NCBI GenBank assembly: GCA_002412545.1
Contig: DHVG01000001.1
Coordinates: 125,440-189,439, forward strand
DNA length: 64,000 nt
Direction: 5' to 3'
From: Elusimicrobia bacterium UBA5214
GTDB taxonomy: Bacteria; Elusimicrobiota; UBA5214
Shown here: positions 1 to 8,439 of the stretch, piece by piece
How positions within the stretch are numbered: position 1 is the stretch's first letter
How the letters are laid out: each line of letters begins with the position of its first letter
Position numbers and translations under genes: made by a program
Notes under the pieces: generated by a model
What the model was told of the DNA's origin: nothing
Database searches by the model: none
What the model saw: the letters and a program-made list of their open reading frames with translations, nothing else

Positions 1-173
1 TTTATTGAAGGGTCGTTAATATTTTTCAATAATTCTCTTGTACCATCATTAGAACAGTTATCAATGATAATAATTTCCTTATCTTCCACATCAATTAGTT
101 TGGCATCATTAACAGATTGTAAAACAGTTTTAACTTCGTTATAACTGGTTATGACAACAGTTAACTTTATCAT
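1..173 (-). CDS. Glycosyltransferase family 2, N-terminal part (runs off window)
   Basis: The first 57 residues of a GT2 (GT-A fold) glycosyltransferase are visible. They begin MIKLTVVITSYNE and continue to a hydrophobic strand followed by IDNCSNDGT, the usual nucleotide-sugar binding start of the family. The enzyme would transfer a sugar at the cytoplasmic face of the membrane onto the growing lipid-linked glycan. Its ATG shares one base with the TAA of the upstream rfbH gene (TAATG), so translation is probably coupled. The catalytic half lies outside the window, so acceptor and donor cannot be inferred. Confidence 0.85.
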   Translation of the reverse strand, partial: MIKLTVVITSYNEVKTVLQSVNDAKLIDVEDKEIIIIDNCSNDGTRELLKNINDPSI

Positions 174-1486
174 TATAGTTTACTTTCTATGAAATTTTTG
201 ATTGTTTTAACAACATATTCCAATCTTTCTTTATTTATTCCCGGATAAACCCCAACCCAAAACAAATTATTCATTACCAAATCTGTATTTTTTAAGTCTC
301 TATAAACTCTATATTTTATATTTTCATAGGCAGGTTGTTTGATTAAATTTCCACCAAAGAGCATACGTGTAGCAACTTTATTTTCTTCTAAGTAATTTAC
401 AATATCTGCACGTTTAAATGGAGCATCTTCTTTTACTAAAATTGGAAATCCAAACCAACTCGGTTCAGAATTTTTGGTCGCCTGAGGTAAGAGTAAATGT
501 TTCTCATATTTTTTCAGATGACTATATAAATAAGCAAAATTTTTCTTTCTTGTTTCAATAAACTTTGGCAACTTCTCTAATTGGGCAACACCTATTGCTG
601 CCTGCATATCAGTAACTTTTAAATTATAACCAATATGTGAATAAATATATTTGTGGTCATAACCAAAGGGAAGTTTTCTCAATCGCCAGGAAAATCTTTT
701 CTTGCAGGTATTGTCAAGTCCAGGTTCACAATAGCAATCCCTACCCCAATCACGGAATGATATAATTATCCTTCGTAATAATGGGTCATTTGTTAAGACC
801 GCTCCGCCTTCACCCATAGTTATGTGATGTGCGGGATAAAAACTGCAAGTTGAAATATTTCCAAAAGTTCCGGTATATTTATCTTTATATTTTGTACCTA
901 ATGCATCACAGTTATCCTCAATAAACCAGAGATTGTATTTTTTAACAAGTTCCAAAATTTTATCAATATTGACAGGATTTCCAAGCGTATGTGGGACAAA
1001 GATTGCTTTTGTTTTTTTGGAGATTGTTTTTTCAATTTTACTTACGTCGATATTGTAATTTCCAAGTTCAACATCTACGAAAACAGGAACACAATTATTT
1101 TGAATAATGGGATTTAATGTAGTCGGGAATCCGCAGGCAGTTGTGATTACTTCATCTCCAGGCCTCAATCTGCGTTCTTTAAGCAAAGGGGATATAAGCG
1201 CTGTCAATGCCAGAAGATTCGCCGATGATCCCGAATTAACAAGCATGCAGTACTTTATTTTTAAAAACTCTGACAGTTTAGTTTCAAATTCTTTCGCGTA
1301 GCGACCCGATGTCAGCCAGAATTCTAGAGAAGAATCTACAAGATTTACTATTTCCCTATGGTCATAAACCCTGCCTGCGTAATTAATATATGTCTTACCG
1401 GGCACGAACGCTTCTTTTGGTTTACCAGCATAATATTCCTTTATCAGTTTTAATGTTTTCTTTTCTATTTCTTTCTCTTTGCTCAT
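173..1486 (-). CDS. rfbH: CDP-4-keto-6-deoxyglucose 3-dehydrase (E1), RfbH/AscC type
   Basis: A 437-residue DegT/DnrJ/EryC1-fold protein. The PLP-anchoring lysine is replaced by His220 in PAHHITMGEGG, and cysteines C193, C251, C253 and C261 form the C-x57-C-x1-C-x7-C [2Fe-2S] motif of the E1 dehydrase. Length and residue numbers agree with what I recall for the Yersinia enzyme. It removes the C3 hydroxyl of CDP-4-keto-6-deoxyglucose, giving 3,6-dideoxyhexoses, and works with PMP and an E3 reductase. RfbF and RfbG, which supply its substrate, are at the other end of the same module (10.8-12.5 kb). No E3 reductase gene is visible in the window, so the electron donor must be elsewhere. An ordinary transaminase is excluded by the missing lysine. 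Confidence 0.93.
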   Translation of the reverse strand: MSKEKEIEKKTLKLIKEYYAGKPKEAFVPGKTYINYAGRVYDHREIVNLVDSSLEFWLTSGRYAKEFETKLSEFLKIKYCMLVNSGSSANLLALTALISPLLKERRLRPGDEVITTACGFPTTLNPIIQNNCVPVFVDVELGNYNIDVSKIEKTISKKTKAIFVPHTLGNPVNIDKILELVKKYNLWFIEDNCDALGTKYKDKYTGTFGNISTCSFYPAHHITMGEGGAVLTNDPLLRRIIISFRDWGRDCYCEPGLDNTCKKRFSWRLRKLPFGYDHKYIYSHIGYNLKVTDMQAAIGVAQLEKLPKFIETRKKNFAYLYSHLKKYEKHLLLPQATKNSEPSWFGFPILVKEDAPFKRADIVNYLEENKVATRMLFGGNLIKQPAYENIKYRVYRDLKNTDLVMNNLFWVGVYPGINKERLEYVVKTIKNFIESKL

Positions 1487-1547
1487 TGGTTCCTTCCCTT
1501 GTTGAATTTCTTCCCCGCGGTTTTGACGTGTCCTTTTAGAGCGCTTT

Positions 1548-2533
1548 TTACAGGAATTTATTTATTTTGCTGGCGTGTTTTTGCTTATAAAAAAACGGAT
1601 AGTTTGTTTCCACCGTGTTTTCGTCAACATATGCGAACTTCTTGAGTTTATCACCGCAAATTACATAACACTCATAACCTATACTTTCAAACAATTTTAT
1701 AATATCATTAGGGTGGTAGCCGAAATTTTTAGACCATTTTCTAAGTATTTTAGAAAAAACTATCGGTTTGTATCTCTTCAATGTTTCCAAAGCGCCCTTG
1801 AAAACAAGGAGTTCCGCCCCTTCCACTTCGCATTTAATAAAATCTAATTTATCCGGGCGCGGCATTGAATCTATAATATCATCCAGCCTTTTTATCTTGC
1901 TTTCTTCCGTTACAGTGGTCTTTGCTTCTCTTAAATTTGACATGGATGAGGCCATTGCGCATTCTATGTCAAAATAAAATTTTACTTTCTTATTCTCATC
2001 CGATAAACCGATGTTGTAAGCCCTATCTGTATCCAGTTTGTTTAATTTAAGGTTCTTTATCAAAAATTCGTACGACGATCTTATAGGTTCAAAACAATGG
2101 ACAACTGCCCCTTGTATTTAAGGAGTATATTTATAGCATACCATCCAATGTTCGAACCGATATCAAATACAACATCTTTTGGCTTAAGAAGCTTCATTAT
2201 CATGCTTATTTCTTCAACTTTGTCATATACCCCAAAGTTTAGGTATGACATCGAAATGGAATTAGCGTCTCTGCTGTCACAAGATATTAAAATATCCTTG
2301 CCGTTATTGTTGATAGTAAATATAACCTGTCCGTCATTTATTTCTATTTTCTTAACGGGTGTGTTCTTTATCAGCCCGGGATATTCAAATAGATGTTGGT
2401 GCACTTGAAACAATTCATTTGTATACCAGTACTTTTCGTCTGTTTTGTGCTCGCCCACGCTTAAATAGCTGTTCCTTTTATCTATTAACATCATCCGCAT
2501 CTCTTCATTTAATTTTTCCGGCGTCTTCCTCAA
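1548..2533 (-). pseudogene. FkbM-family methyltransferase, split by one frameshift
   Basis: Two open frames form one FkbM-type SAM methyltransferase of about 325 residues. The upstream frame (2081-2533) ends with the SAM motif VVFDIGSNIGWYA. The downstream frame (1548-2063) carries the typical LDFIKCEVEGAE. Between them the second frame can be read back through GAVVHCFEP, so one base is missing in the run of four G on the minus strand at about 2108-2111. FkbM enzymes O-methylate sugars or lipids. The gene overlaps the end of the preceding (also broken) epimerase. Either it is a recent pseudogene or a phase-variable G tract, or the assembly has a homopolymer error. Confidence 0.8.
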
Positions 2534-3573
2534 AACTTCTGACAGTCCTTTGAAAACCCTCTTTTATAGGAAAATTAAGCTTCCATCCCAATGCTTTTAT
2601 TTTAGTGATATCAACCGTCGTACGCGCGAACTCTATCCTTAAACATTTATTCGATTTATTAATATTCTTAACAACCTTGAGTTTTCGTTCAGGGAAAACT
2701 TTTTCTACGAGCGTTTGGGCAAGTTCAATTACGCTGATCTCATGGTCAGTGGCGACATTATACGCCTCTCCTTCTTTACCTTTTAATAGAACTATAAAAA
2801 ATCCCAAAGTAGCATCTGTGTCATATAGCAAAAGTTTCTTATTGCCTTACCTTCGCTTGTAAGCACAATGTCCTGATAATGTATTATGTTTGAGATAAAA
2901 TCCGCGAAGGATCGTCCATCGTCCAATTTTATTCCCAGCCCATACGTTATTGACGGACGAACTATCTTTACAGGGACCCCGTATTGATACTTCCATGCTA
3001 TGCACATACTTTCCGCCATTTTCTTGCTTTCAAGATAGCATGACGCGATATCCCCGGGGATTTAAGTATCCGAAACAATCCTCTTTAATGGGATAGCTCG
3101 ATTGACCCACAAAGCCATAAACGCCGCTGGTACTGAACAACATAAAAGTTTTTACTCTTTTCTTTACAGCCAGTTTCAATAGATTAGCTGTACCTACGAT
3201 ATTTGGTAAAATAGTTCCTACAGGGTCGCTCCAGAAAAACTTCGGGGACGCTTTGCTTGCGGCATGTATAATATAATCAACATTTTCGTCAATCTTAATC
3301 TCATCGCAGACATCTTGCTTAACCAATTGTAGTTTATTGTCGCCGATATAATGACTAAATCTTTTACGGCCATTTTCCAGATTACGGACCAAACCTGTTA
3401 TTTTTATATTCATTTTTTTTGTTTCATTAAGATAAAGCAGTGTTTCAACCATATACGCTGTCAAAAAACCTGATGCTCCAGAAATCAGTACTGTTTTATT
3501 TCTTAACAGTTCCCAGGGCAGGTTTTTCGTCGGTAATATACTTTAAATCAGAACTTATTATGCTATTTCTCAT
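2505..3573 (-). pseudogene. NAD-dependent epimerase/dehydratase, broken by three frameshifts
   Basis: Four consecutive open pieces together spell a single extended SDR of about 350 residues: an N-terminal linker, the Rossmann start TVLISGASGF, a strand DYIIHAASKASP, STSGVYG, a YLESKKMAE region holding the YxxxK motif, RPSITYG and the C-terminal YNVATD substrate region. The frame changes at about 3520 (A5C2 tract), 3055 (CCCCGGGG) and 2818 (extra CA). No nonsense codon other than those caused by the shifts is needed. It would have converted a nucleotide-linked 4-keto sugar. Its start overlaps the stop of the upstream SDR by 11 bp, as expected for an operon member. Sequencing error is possible because all lesions are in short repeats. 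Confidence 0.78.
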
Positions 3574-4513
3574 TTTTTTTACTAAAGTAATTGACACATA
3601 GTTTTTCAGCGTATTGCAGATAAGAATCCTTTTTAATAGCAGCGACATCCAAAGTATCTTTTAACCCGCTATAATATTTGAACAAGTCAGCTATCGCATT
3701 TTCTTGAGACACAAATTTAAAATTTCCTATCTCTGAAAGAAGTTTTTTGTTGTCACCGGAATATTCCACACCTATCCTGGCATTTAACACGCGTATCTCA
3801 CTTTCATATCCGCTCACCTTATTTATTATGTTCGCAATAGTGATTAAATCAATAGATTTCGTAGGACAAACATTAAATATCTTGTTTTTTACATTTTTTA
3901 CATTGTTATTCACAAAATGTTCCATAATTCTGCAGAAATCAGTTATATACAAATAATCGTAGATAACATTTTGGTTGATAACAATAGGCAGCTTAAGTAT
4001 ATTTTTGACTATTGCGTTAGATATGAATTTATAACGATAATCTTCATATCTGCCGTATATACCGAATATCCTCAGACAAATTAAGTCCTTTTTGTTTATC
4101 TGTTTAATATATTTTGATATCAAATATTTAGCGTAACTATGTCCATCATTGGGAGTATGTGTGTCATAATATTCCTCAGGCATTTTCTTATGCCAATATG
4201 CCCTTGCGTATTCAGACCCAGAACCTAAATTTATCAATTTTGTGGACGGGTTTTTATATTTTTGAAGGTTAAAAAACATGCGCAAATTCATTTCACATGT
4301 ATTTGACGGATAATTCTTGCCATCCAGTCTCGTTGTTGCACAATGAACTATAGTTTCAATTGTATTGCTTTTAAGATATTTTTCAACAGATTCAGAATCA
4401 GTCAGGTTTAATTCTTTCCTTGAAGGATACAATATAGAATATTTTTTTGCTAAAAAATACTCAACCAAATTATGGCCGATGAAGCCACTTCCCCCAGTTA
4501 TTAAAATACTCAT
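3563..4513 (-). CDS. NAD(P)-dependent sugar epimerase/reductase (extended SDR)
   Basis: An extended SDR of about 316 residues with ILITGGSGFIGHN at the N-terminus, an active-site region SYAKYLISKY (YxxxK) and RIFGIYGRYED, a substrate-binding loop. It is the kind of enzyme that reduces or epimerises a 4-keto-deoxy sugar nucleotide. An ATG at 4513 starts the Rossmann fold directly; a TTG three codons upstream is also open but less likely. In the CDP-sugar module it is a good candidate for the final keto-reduction, similar in role to abequose or paratose synthases, but the substrate is inferred from context only. Confidence 0.8.
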   Translation of the reverse strand: MSILITGGSGFIGHNLVEYFLAKKYSILYPSRKELNLTDSESVEKYLKSNTIETIVHCATTRLDGKNYPSNTCEMNLRMFFNLQKYKNPSTKLINLGSGSEYARAYWHKKMPEEYYDTHTPNDGHSYAKYLISKYIKQINKKDLICLRIFGIYGRYEDYRYKFISNAIVKNILKLPIVINQNVIYDYLYITDFCRIMEHFVNNNVKNVKNKIFNVCPTKSIDLITIANIINKVSGYESEIRVLNARIGVEYSGDNKKLLSEIGNFKFVSQENAIADLFKYYSGLKDTLDVAAIKKDSYLQYAEKLCVNYFSKKNEK

Positions 4514-4527
4514 GACTCCCAACCCAT

Positions 4528-5643
4528 CTATTGCTCGTCTTTATCTCCCCATTTAATTTTTTTCCAGTCAACAGGGTAAGTATCTGATTTCTCTATTTGA
4601 GGCATAATTTTCTTATAGAACGACATATCTCTATTGCCGGATAGGCAACTAAACTTATAATCATAAGAAAACCACTTTATGCCCAATCCACGCTTTATTA
4701 TAGTTTCCAAATCCTCATTAAAAATATTGCCAATTGTTATTGGTATCCACGGACACGGTAATACATCTCCATAAGCAGTAATAGACATATGTCTTTTAAA
4801 ACACATACAGCCAAATTCATATCCACAATTTGGAGATAGATGGGTAGAAGTATTATATTTTCCGCCTAACTGCTGATGTAGGGTCTGTATATATTTTATA
4901 TCTTTCGTATCTAATATTTCATCTTTATACTCCTCAAAAGCTCCTGTGGGTTTTGCAAAAATTATACTGGTATGTTGTCCAAATGGAGCTATGAAGTCCA
5001 GTTGTTTGATTAATTCGCCAGAACTAAGTAAACTTTTCGTAGCAACAATGTTGATAATAACACCAAGACCATGTTTTTTACAATGGTCTAAAGCGTCAAT
5101 GCATCTTTTCCATGACCCTTTTGTGTTTCTAAAATCGTCATGATTGGATTCAAGTCCATCGATACTTAAATGAATTCTGTCAACTCCTACATCTACCAAC
5201 CATTTTATTTTTTCTTCCGTTAAGAACCAACCATTGGTATCCATACTAATAACAAATCTATTAGGACCTATTGCATCAATAACATCCTTTAAGTCGGGGA
5301 AAATAAGAGGTTCACCCCCGGAAATACAAATGCTTGCTAGGCCTATTGCATCAGCTTGGTCTGCAATACTTTTAACATCTGAAATAGATAAAAGTCTGCC
5401 ACTTTGTTGTTTGAATTTCTCAATTGCACAGTGTTTGCACTTAAAATTGCAGTTATATTTATATTGCAATTGTATTAAAGCAACACATTCCTTTTTTTTG
5501 ATCCTTTCAGGATGTTTAATTATCTTTGCATATGCTAACGGTTTTTTTTCTTGCAATGTCATTCTGTTTTTTACTTCCCTGTCCGTCATTCCTTTTGCCA
5601 TTAAATCATTTTTGTCAAGTTTCACATTGTCAATTCTTCCCAT
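4528..5643 (-). CDS. Radical SAM protein with SPASM-like C-terminus
   Basis: A 371-residue radical SAM enzyme. The cluster motif CNFKCKHC (C-x3-C-x2-C) sits near residue 60, followed by the SAM-binding ISGGEPLIFPDL. A cysteine-rich C-terminal part (CGYEFGCMCFKRH, then DVLPCPW and IGNIF) resembles SPASM/twitch auxiliary-cluster domains. The reaction cannot be read from the sequence. In sugar loci such proteins may carry out radical dehydrogenation, epimerisation or rearrangement. It sits between the C-methyltransferase and the SDR of the CDP-sugar module with short gaps, so it probably acts in the same pathway. About forty N-terminal residues before the cluster motif are charged and unassigned. 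Confidence 0.85.
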   Translation of the reverse strand: MGRIDNVKLDKNDLMAKGMTDREVKNRMTLQEKKPLAYAKIIKHPERIKKKECVALIQLQYKYNCNFKCKHCAIEKFKQQSGRLLSISDVKSIADQADAIGLASICISGGEPLIFPDLKDVIDAIGPNRFVISMDTNGWFLTEEKIKWLVDVGVDRIHLSIDGLESNHDDFRNTKGSWKRCIDALDHCKKHGLGVIINIVATKSLLSSGELIKQLDFIAPFGQHTSIIFAKPTGAFEEYKDEILDTKDIKYIQTLHQQLGGKYNTSTHLSPNCGYEFGCMCFKRHMSITAYGDVLPCPWIPITIGNIFNEDLETIIKRGLGIKWFSYDYKFSCLSGNRDMSFYKKIMPQIEKSDTYPVDWKKIKWGDKDEQ

Positions 5644-5656
5644 CTTCCCATCCTCT

Positions 5657-6796
5657 TTAAAAAAATTCTATTTTGTTATCTTTAAGCACAGCAGTATCTA
5701 TGCCGAGATTCATATTATTTAATGTCTTTAGAACTTCACTGGAATAAAGGCCCGGTACCATAACTATTACTATGTCTACTTTTTTCTCTTTCAAGTAATC
5801 TGGAGGCATAATTTTCGTATGCATAATCGGCGAATACTTGCCCTGTTTAAACTTTGCGGAATCAATGATATATTCTATATCACTTGCTTTGGTTAATGAT
5901 AACAAAGCCAAAGTCCTGTGACCCGCACCCCAAACTGCTACTTTTTTATTTTTTGATTTATAAGCAGCAATAATCCGTTGTAAATCTCTTATAAGAGTTT
6001 CTACGTCACTATATTGTGCGGAAAGATTTAATGCTTCTTTCTTTTTTACTGTCACAGCAATATCGTTTTCTTCATTAATGATTTGACACTCTATTACATC
6101 AAAACCATTTGCTTCAAAAGCGTAAGTAAGTGTCTTTTTAGTGAAATATGAAATGTGATCTGCAACAAATTCATAAAAACATCTTGTTTTTAACAAGTAT
6201 TCTAAGTTGGGGACAGTTACAAATCCAACTGCGCTGGCTGTTGTATTTTTATATATATTTCTGATAATATTGCTAGGCTCAGGAAGATGTTCAAGATAAT
6301 TTAACGAAATGAACGCATCATAAGGTGCACCCTTAATTTTACCTCTATCACCGATATATCTATGAATCATATTCCTTCCTGCTGACTTGCCAATCTTTAC
6401 TGATTCAAATGCAGCCTCAATTCCTGCTGACTTAAATCCTGCTTCTTCCAAAACATCAAGCATCTCACCCTTGCCGGTGCCGATATCCAAAACCTTTTTT
6501 CCATGCATACCAAATCTGCTAACAAATTCTTTCATTTGGTTCAGTCTAGACAACCTTGATTTCTCTGATAACGATGCAGCTGTTATCACTTCTTTGTAAT
6601 ACTTTACTGGCTTCATATTATGCTGTACCAGACCACAGCTTGCACATTGGCGTATATTAAGGGGTATCCCCGTGTCTTCAGAAAACTCGGTTTTTTCCGG
6701 ATAATATTGAGCAGCTTTAGGCATACCTTTTAATTGCAGGATTGGTTTTGGAAATAATTTTTTACCACACAAATGACATTTGTTAGAACTCATCAT
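5657..6796 (-). CDS. Sugar C-methyltransferase, NovU/TylCIII-like
   Basis: A 379-residue protein with the three-part layout of deoxysugar C-methyltransferases. The N-terminal zinc-binding region has CHLCGKKLF and RQCASCGLVQHN (two CxxC pairs). A central SAM domain follows with KVLDIGTGKGEMLDVL, then a C-terminal domain beginning VAVWGAGHRTLALL. Family members methylate C3 or C5 of 4-keto-6-deoxy sugar nucleotides. The gene lies inside the CDP-glucose pathway module, so the likely product is a C-methylated CDP-deoxysugar or methylation of a branched intermediate; the position is not deducible. The frame ends with IEFF. Confidence 0.85.
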   Translation of the reverse strand: MMSSNKCHLCGKKLFPKPILQLKGMPKAAQYYPEKTEFSEDTGIPLNIRQCASCGLVQHNMKPVKYYKEVITAASLSEKSRLSRLNQMKEFVSRFGMHGKKVLDIGTGKGEMLDVLEEAGFKSAGIEAAFESVKIGKSAGRNMIHRYIGDRGKIKGAPYDAFISLNYLEHLPEPSNIIRNIYKNTTASAVGFVTVPNLEYLLKTRCFYEFVADHISYFTKKTLTYAFEANGFDVIECQIINEENDIAVTVKKKEALNLSAQYSDVETLIRDLQRIIAAYKSKNKKVAVWGAGHRTLALLSLTKASDIEYIIDSAKFKQGKYSPIMHTKIMPPDYLKEKKVDIVIVMVPGLYSSEVLKTLNNMNLGIDTAVLKDNKIEFF

Positions 6797-6823
6797 ATAT
6801 CCTTTATTTTCTACTTCACTTTT

Positions 6824-7636
6824 TTATATTTTATCATCGCTATAATTGGGATTCGCTTTTTTAACCCTTTCTTCAAGCATGGTAATCCTCTTTTCATCCT
6901 CATCCTTGATACGGTGATAATACCGCCTTTTACTTTTCAGCCACAGAAGTTCAAATTTAATACCTTCTCCAAGCCCTTCAGCGATATTTTTTATTGCCTC
7001 TTTCTTATAAACAATTTTACGCGTTTCATATTTATCTATCAAATTTTGTGAAACAAGGTTTTGAATAAATGTTATTGAATCAAGGGAGATTGCCCCACCT
7101 AAAGCTGTTTTTAATCCTTTTTCCCTTGCTTTTTTAAAAATTTCAGTACAATACTTAAACATTTCATCACTATTTACAAAACTTCTGTCTTTATTCATTG
7201 AAGCAGCAAAATCAACTCTGCCTATAGTTATGCTGTTTAACAGGTTAAGTTTCTTTAATTTTAGTATTTCATCAATATTTCTATAGGCAGTGATTGTTTC
7301 AATATTGATTGCAAATTCTATGTCTTTTCTGTTATCTTCAGCTATAAATGTATCAATCGCATTTAAAAACTTGCTTGCCGCAAAAGCAGTTTCAGCCATA
7401 GGGGCAATAATTCCTCTTGCGCCCAACGAAAGTGCTTCATACATATCGGTAACAGCTTCCACACCGCCAATTTTCAGTATAATAGGCAAATCCACACTAT
7501 CCACGACATCTTTCAACCGCATTAGTTCTACCTGCCTGCTGCCCTCATTTTCATATTCAGCCTTGATTTGAAAAACACTGTACTCGCTTTTCAATTTCTT
7601 TAACAGGTCAATCATCTCGTACTCTAAGACATTCAA
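6824..7636 (-). CDS. HpcH/HpaI aldolase / citrate lyase-like protein
   Basis: A 270-residue TIM-barrel protein with the motifs GARGIIAPMAET, FAINIETITA and ITIGRVDFAASM, matching the HpcH/HpaI and citrate-lyase-beta superfamily, which makes or breaks C-C bonds with pyruvate or acetyl donors using a divalent metal. The start overlaps the preceding HAD gene by 4 bp, which implies co-translation. Beside a ThDP enzyme and a sugar methyltransferase, it may add or remove a short carbon unit on a sugar or generate the keto-acid donor. The C-terminal 40 residues are strongly charged. Substrate unknown. Confidence 0.78.
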   Translation of the reverse strand: MNVLEYEMIDLLKKLKSEYSVFQIKAEYENEGSRQVELMRLKDVVDSVDLPIILKIGGVEAVTDMYEALSLGARGIIAPMAETAFAASKFLNAIDTFIAEDNRKDIEFAINIETITAYRNIDEILKLKKLNLLNSITIGRVDFAASMNKDRSFVNSDEMFKYCTEIFKKAREKGLKTALGGAISLDSITFIQNLVSQNLIDKYETRKIVYKKEAIKNIAEGLGEGIKFELLWLKSKRRYYHRIKDEDEKRITMLEERVKKANPNYSDDKI

Positions 7637-8439
7637 GTGATTTCCCTCCTTATTAATTGTTGCAATTCGCCAAGATTCTTAACTATAATGACCTTTTTAT
7701 CAACGACAACTTTATCAACGACAACTTTGTCACTGATTAAAATAGCTTTGGAGTTGTAATTTAATGCCATTTGAATATCGCTTTCATAAGAATCGCCGAC
7801 AACCGCTATCTCGTTATGTTTAACATTAAAATCTTCCGATATCTTGGACAAGATGTATGTATTTGGTTTACCGATAACAAAGTCAGGTTTTCTACCAGCT
7901 GCTGCGGAAATTGCTCCTACCATTGCACCACAACCCGGCAGCTGCTTATTTTCACCGATAGGGAAAAAATGGTCTTCATTGCAAGCGATAAATTTCCCTC
8001 CTTTTAACAGCACCGACAAAGCATCTGCAATTTTATTATAACTAAATTCAAAATCAAGCCCGACAACAAGGTTCTCCGCTTTATTTACATCAACTGTCCT
8101 GAGCCCAACATTTTGAAGTTCATCGCAAAGACCCTGCGAGCCGATAACATATATTTTGTCAATACGCGATTCTTTCAAGTACGCAGCTGTAGCTGAAGAT
8201 GAAGTATAAACTTCATTAATACTGCAACTAATCCCAAGTATGTTGAGTTTCTCATGGATCTGACTGACAGTTTTTGACGAATTATTTGTGAAAAATACTA
8301 TTTTGTACTTCTCTCTTAAATAATTGATAATATTAACTGCGCCATCAGCCGCATTACCCCCAAAATACAAAGTCCCGTCTAAATCAAACGCAAAAAGTTT
8401 GGTATTTACAGTAATTTTAGTCATTTTTATTTTTCTCAT
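7633..8439 (-). CDS. HAD-IIA (NagD-like) phosphatase
   Basis: A 268-residue HAD hydrolase of subfamily IIA. It has the nucleophile motif FDLDGT (D19, D21), FFTNNS as motif II, GKPN, and the acidic VVGDSYESDI motif IV, with the C2 cap between. It should remove a phosphate from a small phosphorylated metabolite, perhaps an intermediate of the branched-sugar route. The C-terminus contains the repeated peptide DKVVVDKVVVDK (residues 237-248), encoded by a 15-bp tandem duplication at the point where relatives have a short loop. It overlaps the ThDP gene by 23 bp at its start and the aldolase by 4 bp at its end. Confidence 0.85.
   Translation of the reverse strand: MRKIKMTKITVNTKLFAFDLDGTLYFGGNAADGAVNIINYLREKYKIVFFTNNSSKTVSQIHEKLNILGISCSINEVYTSSSATAAYLKESRIDKIYVIGSQGLCDELQNVGLRTVDVNKAENLVVGLDFEFSYNKIADALSVLLKGGKFIACNEDHFFPIGENKQLPGCGAMVGAISAAAGRKPDFVIGKPNTYILSKISEDFNVKHNEIAVVGDSYESDIQMALNYNSKAILISDKVVVDKVVVDKKVIIVKNLGELQQLIRREIT
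7696..7725 (-). repeat. 15-bp tandem duplication in HAD gene
   Basis: Two adjacent 15-bp copies (plus-strand unit TTTATCAACGACAAC) encode two VVVDK pentapeptides in the C-terminal part of the HAD phosphatase. The repeat length is a multiple of three, so the frame is kept. It looks like a recent slippage event. Confidence 0.75.

Noticed and set aside
173..1486. Ordinary DegT aminotransferase
   Set aside because: The PLP lysine is His220 and the four E1 cysteines are present, so dehydrase is the better call.
5234..5722. 162-codon plus-strand ORF
   Set aside because: Antisense to a radical SAM gene with intact cluster motif; low-complexity composition.
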